Shown here piece after piece: positions 12,301-20,867 of a DNA stretch of 64,000 nt. The position numbers and the translations under genes are program-made. Each line of letters begins with the position of its first letter. Position 1 is the stretch's first letter. A model generated the notes under the pieces. It was given only the letters and a program-made list of their open reading frames with translations. It searched no databases and was not told where the DNA came from. The stretch is from Solen grandis (taxonomy: Eukaryota; Mollusca; Bivalvia; Adapedonta; Solenidae): the NCBI GenBank assembly GCA_021229015.1, contig CM037794.1, positions 43,769,922 through 43,833,921 of the forward strand, written 5' to 3'.

Positions 12301-13121
12301 TATGATTGTATGCTTTGCTGATGTATGATTGTATACTGTGCTGATGTATGATTGTATACTGTGTTGATGTATGATTGTATACTATGCTGATGTATGATTG
12401 TATACTATGCTGATGTATGATTGTGTATGTGCTGATGTAAAATTGTATACTGTGTTGATGTATGATTGTACACTGTGTTGATGTATGATTGTACACTATG
12501 TTGATGTATGATTGTACACTGTGCTGATGTATGATTGTATACTGTGTTGATGTATGATTGTATACTGTGCTGATGTATGATTGTATACTGTGCTGATGTA
12601 TGATTGTATACTGTGCTGATGTATGATTGTACACTGTGCTGATGTATTAAGTGTACACTGTGCTGATGTATGATATATACTGTGTTGATGTATGATATAT
12701 ACTGTGCTGATGTATGATATATACTGTGTTGATGTATGATATATACTGTGCTGATGTATGATATATACTGTGTTGATGTATGATATATACTGTGTTGATG
12801 TATGATATATACTGTGCTGATGTATGATATATACTGTGCTGATGTATGATATATAATGTGCTGATGTATGATATATACTGTGCTGATGTATGATATATAC
12901 TGTGTTGATGTATGATATATACTGTGTTGATGTTTTTTTGTATACTGTGATTGTATGCTATGCTTATGTATGATTGTTTACAATACAGGTTACTAGAGGA
13001 GTATGTCAAATCACTGACTGAGATTCTCGAGACGGACCCCCTGTGTCAGGATATAGTGAAGAAGACGCATGCCGTGCCAGCACTGAAGGAAATTCTGGAA
13101 ACACGGACAACCATTCTGCAT
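8533..13121 (+). CDS. PDE12: 2',5'-phosphodiesterase 12, exons 1-4 (3' part missing)
   Basis: PDE12 is a mitochondrial exonuclease of the EEP (exonuclease-endonuclease-phosphatase) family that removes poly(A) tails and degrades 2',5'-oligoadenylate. Four exons join in phase (8533-9353, 10077-10216, 10940-11102, 12989-13121) to give 419 residues. The first ~30 residues are basic and free of acids (LGRVKRIQSANLTQF), fitting a mitochondrial presequence. Residues ~30-270 match the PDE12 N-terminal domain region. The EEP domain opens with LRVVSYNILADLYA and holds MCLQEVDT, which carries the metal-binding Glu. All junctions are GT-AG. The catalytic remainder (GDFN and final His motifs) is absent from 13122 to 20700; the vertebrate protein is about 600 residues. 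The upstream ATG was chosen because it gives the presequence; an in-frame ATG follows at 8596. Confidence 0.9.
9546..9640 (+). repeat. tRNA-Thr-derived SINE or tRNA pseudogene in PDE12 intron 1
   Basis: Shows both RNA polymerase III boxes: GTAGCTCAGTTGG (A box) near 9552 and GGTTCGAGTC (B box) near 9598. A cloverleaf can be drawn with anticodon loop CTTGTAA, anticodon TGT (Thr). Two of seven acceptor pairs are G-G mismatches, and an anticodon-stem pair is broken, so a working tRNA is unlikely. The AT-rich tail suits a SINE head. Confidence 0.65.
10077..10216 (+). CDS. PDE12: PDE12 exon 2
   Basis: Starts after TGCCAG and opens the EEP nuclease fold (LRVVSYNILADLYADQDY, then FNYCPPYAL and DYRKHL). 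It ends ...TTGAAAG|GTAAAA. Entry phase 2, exit phase 1. Confidence 0.92.
10217..10939 (+). other. PDE12 intron 2
   Basis: AT-rich intron with GT...AG ends and no repeat or RNA gene recognised. Confidence 0.6.
10940..11102 (+). CDS. PDE12: PDE12 exon 3
   Basis: Encodes GYNCDVMCLQEVDT with the metal-binding Glu of the EEP family, then FQGVFAEKVGEVKEGSAIFF, matching the segment after the LQEVD motif in PDE12. Acceptor ATACCAG, donor GTATTA at 11103, exit phase 2. Confidence 0.92.
11433..12975. repeat. 23-bp (then 21-bp) minisatellite in PDE12 intron 3
   Basis: About 65 units. The main unit is 23 bp and begins CTGATGTATGATTGTATAC followed by TGTG or TATG. From about 12657 to 12930 the unit changes to a 21/22-bp form with GATATATACTGTG. 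A few units differ or are truncated (12300, 12425, 12950). The array ends only about 13 bp before the acceptor of exon 4. The long minus-strand frames over it (11955-13009) are repeat artefacts of the SIQSYIST type. Confidence 0.95.
12989..13121 (+). CDS. PDE12: PDE12 exon 4, last visible exon
   Basis: Acceptor TTTACAATACAG directly follows the minisatellite. It encodes RLLEEYVKSLTEILETDPL, then TRTTILH, matching the helical insert of the EEP domain. Donor CAT|GTAGGT at 13122, phase 0, so at least one further exon must exist. Confidence 0.9.
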
Positions 13122-13477
13122 GTAGGTTGCCCCATAAAGTGTGCAGGAGGAGGGGGGTTGCATACTTGTTGACTCTTAGACATTTTAGATACTTACTGTA
13201 GATGTTGGTATGGGTGAGGTTGTTTTTACTTTCAAAACAGTGGATTTTACCCTTAAATTCTGATTTGAAATCAGGAACAGACACCTGCAGGCAGCATGCC
13301 AAGATGGTGTGAGTAACTGGTAATCTTATACTTTTTCTCATGCTAGGCTTGTCAAATTCTGAATAAGCGTCATAGATATTCAGCTCCATTTTATGTGTGT
13401 TCAACTGACTTAATGTGTATTTAAAACTTTATATTTATGCAGAAGATCAAATCTGGTTCAAAATTATACTCTCACCG

Positions 13478-13660
13478 CGTGGGTTCGAATCCCGGCAGGG
13501 TCATTCGGATTTTCATGTGAGGAAGCCTTCCAGCTGGCTTGCGGTAGGTCGGTGGTTCTACCCGGATGTCTCCGTGCATTCGGGGTCTTCCTCCACCTGT
13601 AATTAGCTGGACGTCGCTATATGACTGAAATACTGTCGAAGCGACGGTAAACTCAAATAG
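13478..13660 (+). repeat. tRNA-derived mollusc SINE, most complete copy
   Basis: Contains a perfect B box GGTTCGAATCC near 13483, then CATTCGGATTTTCATGTGAG, CCTTCCAGCTGGCTTGC, GTGGTTCTACCCGG, CATTCGGGGTCTTCCTCCAC, TAATTAGCTGGACGTCGCTA and GCGACGGTAAACTCAAATA. The A box is missing or decayed. Related copies lie at 7195-7330, 50640-50795 and 55330-55470. It is placed between PDE12 exon 4 and the gap. Confidence 0.8.
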
Positions 13661-13784
13661 TCAAGTCAAAATTATATACAGCATACTAGTATATCATGTT
13701 CATGAGGCTGGAATAAAATCAATGACCTTCCACCCCATAATGATAAAAAAAACTGTGTCACTGAGACCCACTTATAAAAGACAG

Positions 13785-13900
13785 ACAGTGGATAGATAAA
13801 GAGTATGTCATAAAGATAGATTGAAGGTAATATAGACAGATATATAGATGTAGAATTATACAGATGAAAATATGAAAGGTAAGACAGACATATAGATGGA
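13785..13900. repeat. Degenerate GATA/GACA repeat running into the gap
   Basis: Imperfect AGATAGA and AGACAGA steps up to the first N. A long simple repeat here would explain why the assembly broke. Confidence 0.7.
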
Positions 13901-14000
13901 NNNNNNNNNNNNNNNNNNNNNNNNNNNNNNNNNNNNNNNNNNNNNNNNNNNNNNNNNNNNNNNNNNNNNNNNNNNNNNNNNNNNNNNNNNNNNNNNNNNN
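13901..14000. other. Assembly gap, 100 N
   Basis: Exactly 100 N, a usual placeholder for a gap of unknown length. PDE12 loses its 3' exons here and the right flank opens inside a family A element. Confidence 1.
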
Positions 14001-14230
14001 TTTTAAAATTTTCAAATTATTTTTCTTTTTGTAGCCATGGCAACCAGAGTTCTTCATGGATCAACTTTATTTTAGCAACTTTTGTAGAGCCTCACCCAAG
14101 GGACATTCCTGCCAAGTTTCATTAAATTCTGTCCAGCGGTTAAGAGGAGATGTCGTTTAAAGCAAATTGTTGACGCCGGACGACGCCGGACGAAGGGCGA
14201 TCACAAAAGCTCACCTGAGCACAAAAGGAC
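14001..14230 (+). mobile_element. Pearl-like element, family A, 5' part lost in gap
   Basis: Carries the last core unit (GCCATGGCAACCAGAGTTCT, then CCTGCCAAGTTTCAT), the GACGCCGGACGACGCC tract and GGGCGATCACAAAAGCTCAC. The 3' hairpin is shortened to CTCACCTGAGCAC. Confidence 0.8.
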
Positions 14231-14458
14231 CAACCTTGACTAGATTTACTCATTTCTCAATATATTTTTCAATCTTGAATTAAAAATCTGCCAAATCTGC
14301 CAAATGTAAGGTAAATTGTAGATTTTGTTTTGGAAAAAGTTACAGGTAATGCATTTATTTTATGGATAAAAGCTAAAAAGACATACTTTGAGTAATTTGC
14401 AGAGTATTTTTAGTATTCTGAAGAGTAGATGTTTACATTTCTCTGACCATGTAAATAA

Positions 14459-15128
14459 ACAAGAGGACCATAGAGGCCCTAAATCACTCACCTGAGTATA
14501 AGGTTATATAAGCAACACCTGTACTAAAACACTCTGAAATCTGGCCAGTAGTTTTGAAGGAGATGATTTTTTTTCATAATTTATTTCTTTCCATTGTCAA
14601 TACAACCAGAGTTCTACATGAATCAGGTTTATTTTAGCAGCTTTTGTAAAGACTCAGCTATGCAAGGATCATCCCTGCCAAGTTTAATCAAATTCTGTCC
14701 AGCACATTAAGATGAGATGTCGTTTAAAGATTTCACTTTATACATTTAAGGCAAATTAGCCCTGCCCCTGGCGGCCATGTTTATTTACAAATAAGAATAA
14801 GTTTAGCAATCCTGGTAGATGGTTATCCAAGGAACGGCTGTACCAAATCATTTTGAAATCTGGCCAGTAGTTTTGAAGAAGATGATATTTAAAGTTTTCA
14901 TATTTTTTTCTTTCCATTGCCATGGCAACCAGAGTTCTATATGGATCAAGTTTATTTTAGTAACTTTTGTGAATGTTCACCCAGGGACCATCCCTGCCAA
15001 TTCTGTCCAGCGGTTTCAGAGGAAATGTTGTTTAAAGCAAGGTGTTGACAACACAAGCTGACGACGCACGACAGTGGACGAAGGGTGATCCTATTAGCTC
15101 ACCATGAGTACGTTGTGCTCAGGTGAGC
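14459..15128 (+). mobile_element. Pearl-like element, family A, two core units
   Basis: Begins AACAAGAGGACCATAGAGGC with CACTCACCTGAG just inside. It has two ~300-bp core units, a GACGACGCACGACAG tract, GGGTGATC and the 3' hairpin ending GTGCTCAGGTGAGCTAA. The 5' CTCACCTGAG and 3' CTCAGGTGAG are exact reverse complements. Confidence 0.85.
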
Positions 15129-17826
15129 TAACAAGAGCACCGCATGTGGGTGCAAATGCTCGTTTGTTTTTGCCAACGTTACAAATTTAAAAAAGTTGAC
15201 CTTGAAAATCACAACTAAAACTGTAAGCCTTTAAATGCAAAGATGAAGTACTATACCCTTTAAATTTGACCTTGAAGGATGACCTTGACCTATGCATGGA
15301 ATAGAATGTATACAACACAAAGATGTAAAATATGTAAACAAAAAATCACAGTTGCTAATCCATTGAGTTTTTGATAATCAACATAAAACTATAAAAAAAA
15401 TAAAAATATAAAAAACAGTATACAAAGTTTTTTTTAAAAAATATTGAAAAATAAATTCAAATAAGGACAAAGGGGAAAAACCATTGTCAAGAAACCAAAT
15501 AGAAAAGAGGTATGTCAAATAGTAACAAGAGGCCCATGATGGCCCTAAATCGCTCACCTGAGATAAATAGGTTGACCCAAGGAACATCTGTACCAATTCA
15601 TTTTAAAATCTGGCCAGTAGTTTTGAAGAAGATGATTTTTAAAGTTTTCATATTTTTTTTCTTGTTGCCATGGCAACCAGAGTTCTATATGGATCAAGTT
15701 TATTTTAGGAACTTTTGTGAAGGTTGACCCAAGGATCATTCCTGCCAAATTCAATCTAAATCTGTCCAGTGGTTTCAGAGGAGATGTTGTTTAAAGGTTT
15801 CTCTATATACATATAAGGCAAATAAGCCCCGCCCCTGGCGGCCATGTTTTTTTACGGATCGGAATAATTTTACCAACTTTGGTAGAGGTTTGCCCAAGGA
15901 ACATCTGTACCAATTTATTTTAAAATCTGGCCAGTAGTTTTGAAGAAGATGATTTTTAGAGGGTTTTTTTTTTGTTTTGTTTTTTGTTGCCATGGCAACC
16001 AGAGTTCTACATGGATCAAGTTTATTTTAGCAACTTTTGTGAAGGTTGACCCAAGGATCATCCCTGCCAAGTTTAATCAAATTCTGTCCAGTGGTTTCAG
16101 AGGAGATGTTGTTTAAAGGTTTCTCTATATACATATAAGGCAAATAAGCCCCGCCCCTGGCGGCCATGTTTTTTTACGGATCGGAATAATTTTAGCAACT
16201 TTGGTAGAGGTTGACCCAAGGAACATCTGTACCAATTTATTTTAAAATCTGGCCAGTAGTTTTGAAGAAGATGATTTTTAAAGTTTTCATTTTTTTTTTT
16301 CCTTTTGTTGCCATGGCAACCAGAGTTCTACATGGATCAAGTTTATTTTAGCAACTTTTGTGAAGGTTGACCCAAGGATCATCCCTGCCAAGTTTAATCA
16401 AATTCTGTCCAGTGGTTTCAGAGGAGATGTTGTTTAAAGGTTTCTCTATATACATATAAGGCAAATAAGCCCCGCCCCTGGCGGCCATGTTTTTTTTACG
16501 GATCGGAATAATTTTAGCAACTTTGGTAGAGGTTGACCCAAGGAACATCTGTACCAATTTATTTTAAAATCTGGCCAGTAGTTTTGAAGAAGATGATTTT
16601 TAAAGTTTTCATTTTTTTTTTCCTTTTTGTTGCCATGGCAACCAGAGTTCTACATGGATCAAGTTTATTTTAGCAACTTTTGTGAAGGTTGACCCAAGGA
16701 TCATCCCTGCCAAGTTTAATCTAAATCTGTCCAGTGGTTTCAGAGGAGATGTTGTTTAAAGGTTTCTCTATATACATATAAGGCAAATAAGCCCCGCCCC
16801 TGGCGGCCATGTTTTTTTACGGATCAGAATAATTTTAGCAACTTTGGTAGAGGTTGACCCAAGGAACATCTGTACCAAATTATTTTGAAATCTGGCCAGT
16901 AGTTTTGAAGGAGATGATTTTTAAAGTTTTCAAATTATTTTTCTTTTTGTTGCCATGGCAACCAGAGTTCTTCATGGATCAACTTTATTTTAGCAACTTT
17001 TGTAGAGCCTTACCCAAGGAACATTCCTGCCAAGTTTCATTAAATTCTGTCTAGCAGTTTCAGAGGAGATGTCGTTTAAAGAAAATTGTTGACGACGGAC
17101 GACGGACGACTGACGACGGACGACGCACGACGCACGACGACGGACGCCGGACGAAGGGCGATCACAAAAGCTCACCTTGAGCACTTTGTGCTCAGGTGAG
17201 CTAAAAAGTTATGGCCAACGTAAAAGTTTTTTTTGTTAAACATTTCAAAAATAGGTCAAAGTTCAAAGGTCAAAAGTCCAAAAGTGTAACATTGATCGAA
17301 AGGTCTTGCCACAAGGAATTCACATGTGAAATATCAGTGCCCTGTTGGTAAGAGTTCTGAAATGACAGGCATTTTAAAGTTTTCAGAAGTCAGAAGTTAC
17401 AGCAAGAATAGGTCAAAGGTCAAGGTCGATAGATGAAATATTAAGGTATATCTAAATAGCCCTTGCAAAGATGAATATGCATACCAAAAATAAAAGTTGT
17501 ATGTCAAATAGTAAAGAAATTACGGCAAACATTAAAGTTTTTTGTTAAATATTTTAAAAATAAGTCAAAGATCAAAGGTCAGGGTCAAAAGTCCAAAGTG
17601 TAACATTGCTGGAAAGGTCTTGCCACAAGGAATTAACATGTGTAATATCAATGCCCTGTTGATAACGGTTCTGAAATGACGGGCATTTTAAAGTTTTCAA
17701 AAAATACAGCAAAAATAGGTCAAAGGTCAAGGTAAATAGGTGAAAAATTTGCATATGTTTGGATAGGCCTTGTCCAGATGAATATGCATACCAAAAATGA
17801 AAGTTTTATATGGAATAGTAGAGAAG
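15129..17826 (+). mobile_element. Pearl-like element, family F, split by a nested family A copy
   Basis: The left part (15129-15526) starts ACAAGAGCACCGCATGTGGG, with a GAGCA...TGCTC stem. The right part (17206-17826) contains two ~305-bp tandem units (GTCAAAAGTCC, CTTGCCACAAGGAATT, GGTCAAAGGTCAAGGT). The sequence broken at 15526/17206 (TATGTCAAATAGTA, then AAGTTATGGCCAAC) is continuous in the next unit at 17490-17525, which shows the nesting. No 3' hairpin end was found. Confidence 0.75.
15527..17205 (+). mobile_element. Pearl-like element, family A, full copy with ~5 core units
   Basis: Complete copy. The start is AACAAGAGGCCCATGATGGC, then TCGCTCACCTGAG. About five ~320-bp units begin TTGACCCAAGGAACATCTGT at roughly 15571, 15889, 16211, 16532 and 16853. 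A GACGACGGACGAC tract follows at 17088-17150, then GGGCGATCACAAAAGCTCAC and a 3' hairpin GCTCACCTTGAGCAC-TTT-GTGCTCAGGTGAGC followed by TAAAAA. It is inserted in family F. Small open frames within it are not genes. Confidence 0.9.
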
Positions 17827-18059
17827 TTTTGGCCAACATTAAGATTCCGGATTCTGGTCCCGAGTTCATTATTTATACCTATTTTTCAATTTTTATTTCG
17901 AAGTCAATTTTCATACATTTACGAAGACATATCGCCCTTAACTTCAATCGTACATGGGTTAGTTTATTTTGCGGCGTCACTGGAATGATGGCTCAAGAAA
18001 GTTTTTTGCACTTTTTCCCAGGTAGGGATTATCAGGACGTGTCTGACCGGAAATTATTG
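17827..18059. other. Unassigned sequence
   Basis: No gene or known repeat recognised. A plus-strand frame (17778-18089) crosses it without family resemblance. Confidence 0.3.
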
Positions 18060-18099
18060 ATTACTTCTAATCGATGTTTGACAGGTTGAGTAACAGACA

Positions 18100-18662
18100 C
18101 GTGTCGGCAGATTAACCCAGGTATCAGATCCTGAGTACTTGTTTTTTATGTAAATTTAAATTTAGTCAGCAGAGATTAATCATCTATTGTATCTCTGTCG
18201 TCTCTGCGTTTCTCCGAAAGAATTATTGTCTCCAAAGATAATTCCGCACAATTGTCAATGTCAGAACAATCCAGTGAAATACCCGGTGTGTCCGGGGGAA
18301 TAACTGGGTTTGTCTCAACCCTATCCGCTGTCGAGCAATTTAACGAAAGGGCCCGGTAACCAAACCGGGAGGATATCTGGATCAGCATTAGGACGGAAGT
18401 GGGGTTAAACATAGGCACAACTCCAAAACCTATCAAGAGAAGTTTGCGGCCATCCAGGAAGTCTGGGGTACCACCAAATACGCTATCAACTTGGTTGAAA
18501 CAAAGACTAAAGCGATTTTCACGATACTCACCGGTAATGATAACGCAAACATACATGCACACAAACCGAAATTTATCATTGGATTTTTAATCAGAATTAT
18601 CATTATTTCGAAGTTTTCAGCCCAGTCCCTATGACTTCGGATTAACGAGGTTCTACTGTACA
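18100..18662 (-). mobile_element. Degraded segment with pogo/Tigger-like terminus
   Basis: On the - strand it begins near 18657 with CAGTAGAACCTCGTTAATCC, which closely resembles the terminal sequence of pogo/Tigger DNA transposons. A 128-residue frame follows (18562-18176), ending in an acidic/basic tail (SEKRRDDRDTIDD). An overlapping frame (18693-18433) is hydrophobic (FALSLPVSIVKIALVFVS). The matching terminus at the other end was not found, and no DDE motif was seen. Whether the frames are transposase tail or remains of another gene is open. Confidence 0.4.
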
Positions 18663-19197
18663 TATATTTCTGATTCATAGAAAATATTACCAAGTAAACA
18701 CGGATGTAATGCCAACCGGCTGTTGTACCCCACTAATACAGGACCAAGCGTTCCCTACATATATTTTGGACAGAAAATGGTCTAACATTGGAATGATTGA
18801 CAAACCGACATACAGATAGACAAACAGATCAACTGACATTTGCAAAACAATAGCCCCTTTCTCTGCTTTGAAGGGGGGGATGATAAATATGATTTGGGCA
18901 AATAAATTACATGCATGTCCAGATACAAGATATTAGAGGGTGCAATCAATTATACTATTCCATTCTCAACAAGTCAAGCATAACAAGGAGTACTACCTCA
19001 AAACTAAAGTCAGCGGCAACAGGTATTTATTAAGTACATATACATCAACAAATCAATAGAGGGCATCATATATAGCTTCCTCTTGATTATGTACAATCCA
19101 GGTAATTTTAAAGGAGTGTTTTTTTCAGAAGAACCAAATCTAGGTCGCACAATACACTGACACTGCCCTAATCACAAAAGCAGCTTTAAGTTTCAAA
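18663..19197. other. Sequence upstream of TRIM relic, no feature seen
   Basis: No open frame or repeat recognised. If the TRIM exon were active its promoter would lie here, but no element is evident. Confidence 0.3.
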
Positions 19198-19520
19198 ATG
19201 GCTACCGGTGGGAATACTGAAGAAAATCACTCGGAAGAAATCATGGATTTTGTTTGTATTCCTTGCACGGCAAAACAAAGAAGTAGGAGAGCGGAGACAT
19301 TTTGTGAGACATGTAATAAATATTACTGTAGCAAGTGTCTATCATTCCATGATGAAATATTCACGGACCATGATCAATTGTGACAGGAAGATTTTGTGAA
19401 CAAGCCAGCCGCCCTCCTCCCCTCAGAACGGTGTGGACAACACAGAAATGAGCTTCTACAGATGTACTGCAGGGAACATGACACAGTAGTCTGTAACACG
19501 TGTGTATCCATGCAACACAG
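19198..19520 (+). pseudogene. TRIM-type B-box exon with in-frame stop
   Basis: Opens MATGGNTEENHSEE and encodes two B-box zinc fingers as in invertebrate TRIM2/3/56-like proteins. The first has CIPC, CETCNKYYCSKCLSFHDE and HDQ; the second has CGQHRNELLQMYCREHD and VVCNTCVSMQH. A TGA at 19381-19383 falls between them in an otherwise continuous frame. The exon ends at CAACACAG|GTGAGT, a good donor, but no following coiled-coil or NHL exon is seen before the - strand gene at 20704. No RING precedes it, which is common in this group. It is either an inactivated copy or carries a sequence error. Confidence 0.75.
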
Positions 19521-19682
19521 GTGAGTCCAAGTTTCTCTGTGTAATCTCATATACTTCTAAAGCTGTTAAATATTATCTCCAGTGTCAAAGCTGGGTTTAA
19601 CAAATATTTGTAATCTGACACAATCAACTTAAAGATAGACATGACATGCATAGCTGGACAAACTTCTTTTCCTCAAAAGTAG

Positions 19683-20613
19683 AACAAGAGGCCCATGATG
19701 GCCCTAAATCGCTCACCTGAGATAAATAGGTTGACCCAAGGAACATCTGTACCAATTTATTTTAAAATCTGGCCAGTAGTTTTGAAGAAGATGATTTTTA
19801 AAGTTTTCATTTTTTTTTTCTTTTTGTTGCCATGGCAACCAGAGTTCTACATGGATCAAGTTTATTTTAGCAACTTTTGTGAAGGTTGACCCAAGGATCA
19901 TCCCTGCCAAGTTAAATCTAAATCTGTCCAGTGGTTTCAGAGGAGATCTTGTTTAAAGGTTTCTCTATATACATATAAGGCAAATAAGCCCCGCCCCTGG
20001 CGGCCTTGTTTATTTACGAATCGGAATAATTTTAGCAACTTTGGTAGAGGTTGGCCCAAGGAATATCTGTACCAATTTATTTTAAAATCTGGCCAGTAGT
20101 TTTGAAGAAGATGATTTTTTAAGTTTTCATATTTTTTTCCTTTTTGTTGCCATGGCAACCAGAGTTCTACATTGATCAAGTTTATTTTAGCAACTTTTGT
20201 GAAGGTTGACCCAAGGATCATCCCTGCCAAGTTTAATCAAATTCTGTCCAGTGGTTTCAGAGGAGATGCTGTTTAAAGGTTTTTCTATATACATATAAGG
20301 CAAATAAGCCCCGCCCTTGGCGGCCATGTTTTTTTACGGATCGGAATAATTTTAGCAACTTTGGTAGAGGTTGACCCTTTTTGTTGCCATGGCAACCCGA
20401 GTTCTACATGGATCAAGTTTATTTTAGCAACTTTTGTAGAGCCTCACCCAAGGAACATTCCTGCCAAGTTTCATTAAATTCTGTCCAGTGGTTTCAGAGG
20501 AGATGTCGTTTAAAGCAAGTTGTTGACGACACACGACGCACTTCGCACGACGCCGGACGAAGGGCGATCACAAAAGCTCACCTTGAGCACTTTGTGCTCA
20601 GGTGAGCTAAAAA
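19683..20613 (+). mobile_element. Pearl-like element, family A, full copy
   Basis: Starts AACAAGAGGCCCATGATGGC and has two full core units plus a third that is internally deleted at 20378 (GGTTGACC joined to CTTTTTGTTGCC). A GACGACACACGACGC tract follows, then GGGCGATCACAAAAGCTCAC and the TTGAGCACTTTGTGCTCAGG hairpin ending GAGCTAAAAA. Confidence 0.9.
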
Positions 20614-20703
20614 TGTTGAAATACAAAATGTTGAGATATGAATTGATTATATATATATATTATATACAAATTGTTCATGTTCCATGTGATATCTACAAAG
20701 GCC

Positions 20704-20867
20704 TCACGTAAATAATCCTTTTGTGATCTGGCGCAGAGCAAAGTTTGGGTTGTCCAGCTGTATACGTTCTATCTCCGGTTGTGTCAGGCCCAGGTTCAGC
20801 ATCACGATGTGCCACTCCACGCCCAGCTTGGAAGCCACGCGCTGTAGGATCAAGTCCGACAGTAACC
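20704..20867 (-). CDS. ROCO gene coding exon 12: partial death domain
   Basis: LILQRVASKLGVEWHIVMLN, then LGLTQPEIERIQLDNPN and RQITKGLFT: helices 1 to 5 of a death domain. The open frame meets TGA at 20706-20704. A donor-like AC|GTGAGG lies just before, at 20707. The usual last helix (W..R.G..AT...L) is missing, so either this is a shortened C terminus or the last exon was not found. Confidence 0.8.

Noticed and set aside
11955..13009. Minus-strand frames of repeated HQHSIQSYIST as coding
   Set aside because: Entirely minisatellite; all three overlapping frames repeat the same unit.
18176..18562. GPCR or transporter exon
   Set aside because: Only a vague NPxS-like and hydrophobic look in two clashing frames, next to a transposon terminus.
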